From: Salinispora arenicola
Lineage (GTDB): Bacteria > Actinomycetota > Actinomycetes > Mycobacteriales > Micromonosporaceae
DNA length: 64,000 bases
Direction of reading: 5' to 3'
Assembly (NCBI RefSeq): GCF_006716065.1
Contig: NZ_VFOL01000001.1
Location: 1,302,001-1,366,000 of the forward strand
Each line of letters opens with the position of its first letter. Position 1 is the stretch's first letter. A program made the position numbers and the translations under genes. The notes below the pieces were generated by a model. That model saw only the letters and a program-made list of their open reading frames with translations, made no database searches and had not been told where the DNA came from. Below, piece after piece: positions 53,269 to 61,029 of the stretch.

Positions 53269-54113
53269 AACGGCTCCTCTGCCAGTTTCGCGATGCGTGC
53301 GATGGACTCCTCAGGACGCATGGCAGCCGCGCGGATGTGATCGAAGATGAAGCTGTACTTCTGTAGCTCGTCGCTCTTTTCCAGGAAGAGCCCACCCGTG
53401 GCGTTCTCCGCGTACACAACATCTGGATCACTGGGTTCGGGGAAGCTCAGGATGCTGAAGGTCCCGTCCATGCCCGCGTGCGCACCCACCTCGAACGGCA
53501 GGATCTGCACCGTCACGTTCGGTAGCTCGGCCACTTCCAACAGCCGCTTGAGCTGACCACGCATCACTGTGTCCCCACCCACCGGTCGGCTCACCACCGT
53601 CTCATCGAGCACCACCCACAGATCGACCGGATCATTCTGAGTCAGCAACGATTGACGGCCCAGCCGGACACGGACACGTTGTGCGACTTGTTCTGGGGTG
53701 AAGTCAGGTCGTGCCGCGCGGATCATGGCGCTCGCGTACTCCTCGGTCTCCAGTAGACCCGGCACGACCTGCTGCTCGTAGGCGCGAATGGAACTTGCCG
53801 CCGCCTCCAGGCCGACGTAGGCGCCGACCAACACCGTGCTGTACGGGTGCCACCAACCCTTCTGTCGGGCCTCACGGGCGATCTGCACTAGTTCGTCACT
53901 TTCCGCGCCTGCCACGCCGTAGATACGAAGCATGTCCCGAACATCGCGCGGTGTCGCCGTGGTGTGACCGGTCTCGATCCGAGAAATCTTCGAAGCCGAG
54001 CATTCGAGGTGCTCGGCGACTGACTCGATGGTTATCCCTGCGGCTTCGCGCTGACGGCGGAGTTCCGCTCCCAGCCGCCGTCGGCGGATCGTCGGGCTTC
54101 GCCGCTCAGTCAC
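53232..54113 (-). CDS. XRE-family regulator with DUF5753 domain
   Basis: A 293 aa regulator. The N-terminal helix-turn-helix reads LGAELRRQREAAGITIESVA then EHLECSASKISRIETGHTTA. The rest is DUF5753: SSIRAYEQQVVPGLLETEEY, RVRLGRQSLLTQNDPVDLWV, VLDETVVSRPVGG and VQILPFEVGAHAGMDGTFSI. Many such pairs occur in actinobacteria and influence development and antibiotic production. It is coupled to the DUF397 gene. The palindrome at 54321-54341, 208 bases upstream, is a possible binding site. Confidence 0.9.
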   Translation of the reverse strand: MTERRSPTIRRRRLGAELRRQREAAGITIESVAEHLECSASKISRIETGHTTATPRDVRDMLRIYGVAGAESDELVQIAREARQKGWWHPYSTVLVGAYVGLEAAASSIRAYEQQVVPGLLETEEYASAMIRAARPDFTPEQVAQRVRVRLGRQSLLTQNDPVDLWVVLDETVVSRPVGGDTVMRGQLKRLLEVAELPNVTVQILPFEVGAHAGMDGTFSILSFPEPSDPDVVYAENATGGLFLEKSDELQKYSFIFDHIRAAAMRPEESIARIAKLAEEPLWKWRPRSSPWT

Positions 54114-54531
54114 GGTGCCACCCCGGACTCAATCTCGCGGTCATCTGCCCCCTCCACCTTGTCAACCTCCCCGGTTCGGGCGCCGCACTGGGGCGGGCAC
54201 GCCGGTGGACGGGCTCGCGGCGTTGGGTGGTGGGGGGCGAACCCGGCCCTCAGTGTGCCGCCCGAATACGAACGGCTCAAGCATTGCACCGCCCAGGGCA
54301 CGCAGCATATCGGCAATAGCCGACATGCAACTTGCATGTCGCACGTGACTGATGCACCCTGTTCCGTATGGCGGATCACGCACAGTCCACTTCCGATCTC
54401 TGTCCGTGGTAACCCCTCGGCCAGCCCCGAACGACGCCGGCCTACACGGCACGACCCCCGAGGCCGGGCACCACCTGTCCCCCGACAACCCCCGCCGGCG
54501 CCTCCGCCGGCCCTCTAACCCAGGAGCCCAT
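54114..54531. other. divergent intergenic region with 21-base dyad
   Basis: About 418 bases between the XRE start and the 54532 gene. No supported gene is seen; the notable element is the palindrome at 54321-54341. Confidence 0.4.
54321..54341. promoter_or_regulatory. perfect 10+1+10 palindrome
   Basis: CGACATGCAA (54321-54330) and TTGCATGTCG (54332-54341) are exact complements around one C. It lies between the divergent XRE and 54532 genes, so it is a candidate operator for the XRE regulator or another dimeric factor. Confidence 0.55.
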
Positions 54532-54819
54532 GTGCTTCCCCGCACCGGTGACGTACTGCACGTGACTCGCGCGGCGAGTGTCCAGTTCCTCCGGCCCATC
54601 ACCTTCCGGGTCATCCGGGTCCTCGACTGGCCTACCTACGACGGTTGGCTCTGGCTCGACGGCTACGAGTTGAACGCATCGGGGGACGCGGTCAGCCGGC
54701 GGTCGATCTTCGTACAACAGGATGGGCTGTACCAGATCCAGGCCGCGCCGCAGCGCCAACCGCACACCGTACGAACGCCGCGCCGGCCACTCGTACGGAC
54801 TCCCGTCCGCGTGGGCTGA
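54532..54819 (+). CDS. conserved-looking hypothetical protein (95 aa)
   Basis: GTG 54532, with AGGAG five bases upstream, begins MLPRTGDVLHVTRAASVQFL, continuing into PITFRVIRVLDWPTYDGWLW and LDGYELNASGDAVSRRSIFV. The pattern of short beta strands, with no membrane helix, suggests a small globular domain. I recall similar sequences in Micromonosporaceae, usually annotated as hypothetical. It may form an operon with the membrane protein gene 97 bases later. Function unknown. Confidence 0.7.
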   Translation: MLPRTGDVLHVTRAASVQFLRPITFRVIRVLDWPTYDGWLWLDGYELNASGDAVSRRSIFVQQDGLYQIQAAPQRQPHTVRTPRRPLVRTPVRVG

Positions 54820-54916
54820 ACTGCCGCGATCCGCCGCTGGTGGGCGCACCAACGAGATAGCATTGGTACGCCCACCCGGCAGCTCCACCCCGCGCCTCCA
54901 GGACCCCAAACCTGGG

Positions 54917-55333
54917 ATGGCCATGGTCAATCAGCCCACTGCGTGGCGGCACAGCCCCCGCATCGCGTACACCTTCGGACTGCTGGCGCTCGTCGGTGCT
55001 GCGACCGTCCTCGTGGTCGTGGCACGCCACCCCGCCTTCGCCACACCCCAGTTGTCCACCCCGGTCCCCGCACCGGAAATCACCGTGTTCGAGGACGTCC
55101 CGGGGCACGGGGACACCACCGGATCCGATCCGTTCATGCCCGACGACGGCCTCGACGAACCCGCCATGGTGCCCCGTGTCGACAGCAACCCCGCAGCCGG
55201 CCCTGCCGCCCGAACGCCCGGCCAACACCCACCGGAGGACGTTCGGCGCTCACTGTTCTGGTCGGGCATATTCGGTCTGACAATCTCGCTCGCCGGACTG
55301 GGCCTCGTCGGCACCAGACGCCGCAGTTGGTGA
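54917..55333 (+). CDS. hypothetical two-helix membrane protein
   Basis: A 138 aa protein with an N-terminal helix (IAYTFGLLALVGAATVLVVV), an acidic Pro-rich external region (APEITVFEDVPGHGDTTGSD), and a C-terminal helix (LFWSGIFGLTISLAGLGLVG) ending in a basic TRRRSW. This layout, with a C-terminal helix and Arg tail, resembles wall-exposed anchored proteins, but there is no LPxTG motif. The start is 54917 or the ATG two codons later; the ribosome site is weak. Function unknown. Confidence 0.62.
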   Translation: MAMVNQPTAWRHSPRIAYTFGLLALVGAATVLVVVARHPAFATPQLSTPVPAPEITVFEDVPGHGDTTGSDPFMPDDGLDEPAMVPRVDSNPAAGPAARTPGQHPPEDVRRSLFWSGIFGLTISLAGLGLVGTRRRSW

Positions 55334-55435
55334 ACGCCCGAGCACGATGCCCGGAAACCACCCACTCCACCACGCAGAGTAGTGAAATGGGCTCGGGACT
55401 CGCCGCGCCGACCACGGGACGTTACGCTCGCCGGC

Positions 55436-56866
55436 ATGGCGAGACGCGGCTGGGGAACATCGATCACGACCGCGCTTGGCACCGCTGCCGGAGCGGGTGC
55501 AGCTCAACTGGGCTTCGGCTACGGCCTGGGCATCATCAACTGGGCGCCACCACCCGACGAGAGCACCGCCGCCACCGCCTGGACCGCCAGTCTCATCTGG
55601 GCGATGTGGATCGCCGCCACATCCACTGTGGTTGGTGCGGTCGGTGCCCAACACCTGCGGCGCCGCAGCAGAGCTGGCGACCACGCAACCAGCAACCGCA
55701 GCGGCAGCGGCGAGGCCGAAGCGACGTCGGCAACCACCGGTCCCGGCGATCTCGACCCCGCCGCGACCACGGAGACAGGGGCGCGACACCTCTCGGTGGA
55801 CGCGAGCGACACCGACGGTGCACTGGGCAGGCTGGCACTCGCCGCGGCAGCCGGATTCGGTGCGCTGGTCACGGTACTGCTGACCGCCGTGCCGGCACGG
55901 GTCGCCGTGGTGCCCGGCGTCACCGCACCCCGGGACGTCGCCGCAGGGTACGCCACAGTGGGCGTACTGGTCGGGGTGGCCATTGCTGTATGGGCACTGC
56001 ACTCCCGCGCTGCCGCCGGCAACGTGATCGCGACCTTGGGCTGGCTGTGGCTGCTCGCCGTGGTGGCCGTTGTCGACGGTGTCGTCGCGGGGCGTGGGCT
56101 CAGCAGCGCCCAGCTTGGTATCTGGCAGCTCAGCGCCGGCGGGGAGGGGCTGTGGCTCCGCGACTGGTTCTACTGGCCGGGCGCAGTGTTGTCACTCGGT
56201 TCCGCCCTGCTCATCGGCGTACTGGTCGCCCGCCGTGCACCCAGGCACCCCGACCGCCAGGTGGGTGCCACCGCCTCCGGGGCGGCCGGCCCGCTCCTGG
56301 TCGCGATTGCCTACCTGGTCGCCGTGCCGGACCTGGCCGAACTCGCTGCCGGACAGGCGTCGGCGCACCTCATCGCCCCGTACGCGGTCATCGTCGGTTT
56401 CGGGGGCTCGGCACTGGTCACGGCGCTCGGCAACCGGGCCGACCGCCGGACGCGGGCCTACCCGCCCCGACCGGTGGAGTCCCACGCCAGCCCAGGCACC
56501 GACGGTTCGACCACCGCGACGCCCACCAGTCGCGGTCGAGTGCGCGGATCGGGCAGTCGGCGCTCGCGCACCGTGAAGTCGGACCCGACCGCCGAAGCGG
56601 GTGAGCCCACGGCAGCCAGCGACGCTACCGGCGCGTCCGCCCCCGACGACCAGCCGAGCGACGCATCCGGTCGCCTCTCGGCCCCCGGGGGCGCCCGTCG
56701 GGGCCGGGGCACCGCCGCCCGGTCGGGCTCCGCGGGCGGGGATCCGACCACCGAGGTGCCGGTTCAGCGCACCGCGGAAGCCGCACCAGCGGACGCGACC
56801 GCCGCGTCGAAGGAGTCGACGGACGGGGGCTCACGCCGGGCGCGGTCCGCCCGCCGCACCAGCTGA
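55436..56866 (+). CDS. hypothetical polytopic membrane protein with disordered tail
   Basis: A 476 aa protein with about eight hydrophobic segments: the first in TALGTAAGAGAAQLGFGYGL, then SLIWAMWIAATSTVVGAVGA, LALAAAAGFGALVTVLLTAV, VAAGYATVGVLVGVAIAVWA, NVIATLGWLWLLAVVAVVDG, PGAVLSLGSALLIGVLVARR, AAGPLLVAIAYLVAVPDLAE and LIAPYAVIVGFGGSALVTAL. The last about 125 residues are a Ser/Thr/Ala/Arg-rich low-complexity cytoplasmic tail. No transporter or enzyme motif is seen. It is convergent with the glutamate-cysteine ligase-like gene. Function unknown. Confidence 0.72.
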   Translation: MARRGWGTSITTALGTAAGAGAAQLGFGYGLGIINWAPPPDESTAATAWTASLIWAMWIAATSTVVGAVGAQHLRRRSRAGDHATSNRSGSGEAEATSATTGPGDLDPAATTETGARHLSVDASDTDGALGRLALAAAAGFGALVTVLLTAVPARVAVVPGVTAPRDVAAGYATVGVLVGVAIAVWALHSRAAAGNVIATLGWLWLLAVVAVVDGVVAGRGLSSAQLGIWQLSAGGEGLWLRDWFYWPGAVLSLGSALLIGVLVARRAPRHPDRQVGATASGAAGPLLVAIAYLVAVPDLAELAAGQASAHLIAPYAVIVGFGGSALVTALGNRADRRTRAYPPRPVESHASPGTDGSTTATPTSRGRVRGSGSRRSRTVKSDPTAEAGEPTAASDATGASAPDDQPSDASGRLSAPGGARRGRGTAARSGSAGGDPTTEVPVQRTAEAAPADATAASKESTDGGSRRARSARRTS

Positions 56867-56951
56867 CGGCCCGCCGACGTCAGGCCCCCGATCGGCGCTG
56901 CCCGCGGTGGTGCTCTCCGGCGACGCTGACGATCCGGCCGAACGCATGTGG

Positions 56952-58430
56952 TCAGTCGACCGGCCAGGTGTGCACAGGCTCGTTGCTGCGTTGGAGTTCG
57001 GCGTACCGCTGAAGCATGTGGTGCAACGCCGCTGGGCGGTCGAGGTTCCGGTGCCGCTCGGCCGCCCACACCGCCTCGGACTGCCACACCGCGCCGTTGC
57101 GCCCGGTCTGGCAGCGCTGCTCGATGACGCCGAGCAACCGGTCCCGTTCCACGGGCGCCACGCCGAACCGGTCCAGTCCGACAGCCGCCTGCGGGAGCAG
57201 GACGTCGAGAACCAGCCCGGCGACCGGCACCTCACCGAGCCGGGGCCAGTGCAGCATCGCGTCCATGCCGCGGCGGGCTGCGGTGAGGAAGTTCTCCTCC
57301 GCCGAGCTGAAGGTCAACTGGCTCCAGGTGGGCCGTTCCGCTTCGGCGAGCCCGCGTGCCAACCCGAAGTAGAAGGCCGCGTTGGCCAGCATGTCGACTA
57401 CGGTCGGTCCGGCCGGCAGGACCCGGTTTTCCACCCGTAGGTGCGGGCGGCCATTCATGATGTCGTAGACCGGCCGGTTCCAGCGATAGACGGTCCCGTT
57501 GTGCAGACGCAGTTCGCCGAGTTGGGGCACCCCGCCGGCGTGCAGCACCTCCACCGGATCCTCCTCCTCGCAGATCGGTAGCAGCGACGGGAAGTAGCGG
57601 ACGTTTTCCTCGAAGAGGTCGAATATCGAGGTGATCCACCGCTCGCCGAACCAGACCCGAGGGCGGACGCCCTGAGCCTTGAGCTCGTCCGGCCGGGTGT
57701 CGGTCGCCTGCTGGAACAGCGCGATCCGGGTCTCTGCCCAGAGCTGCCGGCCGTACAGGTACGGCGAGTTGGCCCCGATCGCCACCTGGGCGGCGGCGAT
57801 CGCCTGCGAGGCGTTCCAGTAGTCGGCGAAGCTGTCCGGCGCGACCTGCAGGTGGAACTGGAGACTGGTACAGGCCGCTTCGGGGGCGATCGAGTCGGTG
57901 TGGGTCTGCAACCGCTCGACTCCTCGGATGTCGAGTTCGATGTCCTCACCACGTGCCCTGACGATCTGGTCGTTGAGAACCCGAAAGCGCTCGTTGGTGG
58001 AGAGGTTGTCGGCGACCAGGTGCCCCTCGGTCAATGTGGGCAGGATACCCACCAGGACGATCTTCGCGTCGGACTTGGCGGCTCGCTCGTCGGCGCGGGC
58101 GAGGCTGCCACGAAGGTCCTGTTCGTAACCGGCGAAGCCGGTGCCCTCGATCAGCCGGGGTGCGGCGTTCAGCTCGAGGTTGAACTGGCCCAGCTCGGTC
58201 TGGAAGAGCGGGTCGGCGATGTCGGCGAGAATCTCCTCGTTGCGCATCGCCGGCTCGGCCGCGGAGTCGACCAGGTTCAGCTCGATCTCCAGGCCGGTCA
58301 TCGGCCGGTCGCCGTCGAAGCCGAAGTCGTCCAGCATCAACGCGAAGACGTCCAGACAGCGACGAACCTTACGGCGATAGCGGATCCGATCCTCCCGGGA
58401 AAAGGCGCCCTGCGTGACGTCCCTACCCAT
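56952..58430 (-). CDS. glutamate-cysteine ligase-like (GCS2-family) enzyme
   Basis: A 492 aa ATP-dependent carboxylate-amine ligase-fold protein. Family marks are MTGLEIELNLVDSAAEPAMR (acidic metal/ATP site), FNLELNAAPRLIEG, ACTSLQFHLQVAPDSFADYW, SPYLYGRQLWAETRIALFQQ and RPHLRVENRVLPAGPTVVDM. Actinobacterial members are annotated as glutamate-cysteine ligases of unknown physiological product; mycothiol-producing actinobacteria do not normally make glutathione. A role in gamma-glutamyl-cysteine or another amide is possible. GGAGGGG before the ATG at 58430 decides the start. Confidence 0.82.
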   Translation of the reverse strand: MGRDVTQGAFSREDRIRYRRKVRRCLDVFALMLDDFGFDGDRPMTGLEIELNLVDSAAEPAMRNEEILADIADPLFQTELGQFNLELNAAPRLIEGTGFAGYEQDLRGSLARADERAAKSDAKIVLVGILPTLTEGHLVADNLSTNERFRVLNDQIVRARGEDIELDIRGVERLQTHTDSIAPEAACTSLQFHLQVAPDSFADYWNASQAIAAAQVAIGANSPYLYGRQLWAETRIALFQQATDTRPDELKAQGVRPRVWFGERWITSIFDLFEENVRYFPSLLPICEEEDPVEVLHAGGVPQLGELRLHNGTVYRWNRPVYDIMNGRPHLRVENRVLPAGPTVVDMLANAAFYFGLARGLAEAERPTWSQLTFSSAEENFLTAARRGMDAMLHWPRLGEVPVAGLVLDVLLPQAAVGLDRFGVAPVERDRLLGVIEQRCQTGRNGAVWQSEAVWAAERHRNLDRPAALHHMLQRYAELQRSNEPVHTWPVD

Positions 58431-58611
58431 GTGCCCCTCCCGGCGCTGAGGTGACGGAACGATGCTGTTCCGCAGCGCATTGTGAACCATTTACGGTAAG
58501 AGTGCCCAACCAGGCGGGCCAGAGCCGGCCGCACCCCGGGCGTCGCTCCTGTCCGCCACGTCTCGTTCGCGAGGACTTGACACCATCACTTACGAGTGGT
58601 TGATTACTTAC

Positions 58612-59157
58612 ATGGGGAGCAAGCCACGGCAGCGCTCGACCGCCGACGAGCGCCGACAGACTGTGCTGAACACGGCGATCCGCGCTTTCGCGGCAAAGGG
58701 CTACTACGGCACCACGACAGTCGAGGTCGCCAAGGCCGCGGGGATCTCACAGGGCTACCTGTACCGGCTGTTTCCCGACAAGGAGTCGCTGTTCGTCGCG
58801 GTGATCGAGCATTGCTCGCAACGTCTGCGTGAGAACATCGCCACCGCCATGGCGAGTGTGACCAGCACGGAGCCGTCGGTCGTACTCGCCCAGCTGTCTG
58901 CCTCCTACCTCGCCCTCATCGCCGACCGTGACCTGCTGATGCTGCTCATGCATGGCAACTGCGCGGCTGGCGAACCGGCCATCCGCGAGGCCGTACGGCG
59001 GTGTTACGCCCAGCAGGTCGAGTACGTCAGGGCCGCGTCGGGCGCCTCGGACGAGGAACTACACCACTACTTCGCCGAATCACTGCTGGCCAACGTCGTG
59101 GTCGCCATCGGCGCCGACTCTCTCGATGCCCCCTGGGCGCGCACCCTGCGCGCCTGA
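58612..59157 (+). CDS. TetR-family repressor
   Basis: A 181 aa regulator. The HTH domain reads RQTVLNTAIRAFAAKGYYGT then TTVEVAKAAGISQGYLYRLF and PDKESLFVAVIEHC, the standard TetR N-terminus. The C-terminal ligand domain is helical with a Cys in LMLLMHGNCAAGEPAIR. The start is the ATG at 58612, although a TTG four codons earlier is possible. The upstream DNA carries a partial copy (GTAAGTAATCAACCACT, minus strand) of the dyad found before the MFS gene, which fits autoregulation. Confidence 0.88.
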   Translation: MGSKPRQRSTADERRQTVLNTAIRAFAAKGYYGTTTVEVAKAAGISQGYLYRLFPDKESLFVAVIEHCSQRLRENIATAMASVTSTEPSVVLAQLSASYLALIADRDLLMLLMHGNCAAGEPAIREAVRRCYAQQVEYVRAASGASDEELHHYFAESLLANVVVAIGADSLDAPWARTLRA

Positions 59158-59168
59158 CCCTTGTCCGC

Positions 59169-59195
59169 GGGCCGCTTCGGCGGCCCTCTCTTTTT
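59169..59195 (+). terminator. rho-independent terminator after tetR
   Basis: GGGCCGC-TTCG-GCGGCCC followed by TCTCTTTTT is a textbook UUCG-capped terminator. It separates tetR from the MFS gene, which therefore needs its own promoter, where the operator lies. Confidence 0.85.
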
Positions 59196-59204
59196 GCCAT
59201 TTAT

Positions 59205-59224
59205 GTAAGCGGTCAACCGCTTAC
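59205..59224. promoter_or_regulatory. TetR-type operator upstream of the MFS gene
   Basis: GTAAGCGGT and ACCGCTTAC form a perfect nine-base inverted repeat around CA, 14 bases before the MFS start codon. Together with the related half-site before tetR, it is the likely operator of the TetR repressor at 58612. Confidence 0.7.
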
Positions 59225-59237
59225 TGGAAGGAATCCT

Positions 59238-60656
59238 GTGCCCCACACCACGCGCCGAACAGGGCCGCTCCTGGCACTCCTGGCCCTAGCCCAGTTCATC
59301 AGCGCCATCGACTACAACATCGTCTACGTGGCCCTACCCGAGATCGGGCGGGAAGTCGGATTCTCCGCCCAGACCCTGCAGTGGGTGGTCAGCGCATATG
59401 CCGTGGCATTCGGCGGGTTCCTGCTCCTCGGGGGGCGAGCCGCCGACCTGTTGGGCCGGCGTCGCATGTTCGCCCTGGCCCTGACCCTGTACGGTGTTTC
59501 GTCCCTTGCCGGTGCGCTGGCAGGCACGCCCGGTCTGCTCGTGGCAGCACGCGCCGTCCAGGGACTCGGGGGAGCGTTGTTGCTGCCCGCCACGCTCTCG
59601 CTGATCAACACAACGTTCGCCGAAGGCGCTGCCCGCAACAAGGCCATGGCCGTCTGGGGCGGGGCAGGTGCGGTGGGCCTGGCCCTCGGCTCCCTACTCG
59701 GTGGTGTGCTGACCAGTGGGTTCGGCTGGGAGGCAGTGTTCTATGTGAACGTGCCGCTGGCACTGGGTCTGGCCGCCGCCACCTTCGGCGTGGTCACCCC
59801 TGACCCGCCCCGCACGGCGGGTCGAGGCTTCGACCTGCTGGGCGCCACCACCGCAACCGTCGGCTTCACCGCACTGGTCTTCGGCATCGTCCAGGGGCCG
59901 GAACTCGGCTGGGCAAGCCCGGTGCCCCTGGCCGGCATCCTCGGCGGTATCGCACTCGTCGGGCTGTTCCTCCTGGTCGAGAGCAAGAGCAACCACCCGC
60001 TCATGCCGCTGCACCTGCTTCGCAACCGCAGTCTGGTCAGTGCCATGGGCATCACGTTCATCTTCATGGGCACCTTCGGCGCCCAGTACTACTTTTTCAC
60101 CGTCTATCTCCAGAACGTCCATGGCTTCAGTGCGCTGCAGACCGGGCTGGCCTTCCTGCCCTCCGCCCTGATGGGAATGGTCGGCACCAAGACCAGCGAG
60201 AAGCTGCTCGGCAGGTTCGGCATGCGGCCCACCCTGCTCACAGGTCTGCTGCTCGGTTCGGCGGGAATGACGCTACTGGCAGCCGCCATGTCACCAACCG
60301 GTGGCTACCCCGAACTGCTGCCCGGCGTGGCTCTCCTCAGCCTCGGTCAGGGAATCGCGTGGACGGCGATGTTCGTCGCGGCGGGCACCGGCGTTGATCC
60401 CGCTCACCAGGGCATCGCCTCGGCCATGGCCTCAACGACACAACAGGTCGGGGGTGCTGTCGGCCTGGCGATCCTGATCGCCGTCGCGAGCATGAGCACC
60501 ACGGGAACGACCGGCGCCGCACTGGTACCCGGCCTGCGTGTCGCCGGTGGGGTCGCAGCCGCCATCGCACTTCTCGGCGCCGGCATCGCCCTGACGATCC
60601 GCCAGTCGGGGGCCAGGACCGCCGTCGACGAGTCACGTGTCACCACCACCGTGTAG
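59238..60656 (+). CDS. DHA2-type MFS drug efflux transporter
   Basis: A 472 aa EmrB/QacA-type exporter. The first helix and loop read FISAIDYNIVYVALPEIGRE, motif A reads GGRAADLLGRRRMFALALTL, motif C appears as GALLLPATLSLINTTFAEGA with GGAGAVGLALGSLLGGVLTS, and hydrophobicity gives about 14 segments. GTG 59238, with GGAAGGA before it, gives MPHTTRRTGPLLALLALAQF. It is separated from tetR by a terminator and an operator. Substrates are unknown. Confidence 0.9.
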   Translation: MPHTTRRTGPLLALLALAQFISAIDYNIVYVALPEIGREVGFSAQTLQWVVSAYAVAFGGFLLLGGRAADLLGRRRMFALALTLYGVSSLAGALAGTPGLLVAARAVQGLGGALLLPATLSLINTTFAEGAARNKAMAVWGGAGAVGLALGSLLGGVLTSGFGWEAVFYVNVPLALGLAAATFGVVTPDPPRTAGRGFDLLGATTATVGFTALVFGIVQGPELGWASPVPLAGILGGIALVGLFLLVESKSNHPLMPLHLLRNRSLVSAMGITFIFMGTFGAQYYFFTVYLQNVHGFSALQTGLAFLPSALMGMVGTKTSEKLLGRFGMRPTLLTGLLLGSAGMTLLAAAMSPTGGYPELLPGVALLSLGQGIAWTAMFVAAGTGVDPAHQGIASAMASTTQQVGGAVGLAILIAVASMSTTGTTGAALVPGLRVAGGVAAAIALLGAGIALTIRQSGARTAVDESRVTTTV

Positions 60657-61029
60657 CCAAGATCGGGTCGCCAGACAACCCGAGCGTGGCCACCGGCACC
60701 GGCCTGAAGCAGCGCGACAGGTGCCACCCCAACGTCCACTGCGGGCGCCACACCGCCACACCGCCTCGGCGCCGCCCGCGCCGCGCGGCGTCCGGGCTGA
60801 CACCGGCTGACGCGGGAATCCCTACCGGCAGAAAGAGCGGCAGAACCGCCAAATAGATAGGTGATTTATGCACAGAACAGGCAGACAGTACGGGCCCGCC
60901 GGCTAGGCTCCGATCAGCGGGGACGCAACCGGGGGATACGGCGCGAGCGAACAGCAAGGGGTAACAAGAGGGGGCTTTTCGCTCGCGCCACCCCGGGCCC
61001 CCGCCCAGCCGTACATCAGCCGCCGCCGG
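60657..61029. other. gene-free region with long inverted repeat
   Basis: About 373 bases between convergent MFS and STAND-regulator genes. No supported gene. The only strong structure is the inverted repeat at 60940-60989. Confidence 0.4.
60940..60989. repeat. 12-base inverted repeat with 26-base loop
   Basis: GGCGCGAGCGAA (60940-60951) and TTCGCTCGCGCC (60978-60989) are exact complements around a purine-rich loop. It lies 41 bases beyond the stop of the STAND-type gene and may act as its terminator or as a stable RNA hairpin. Confidence 0.5.
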
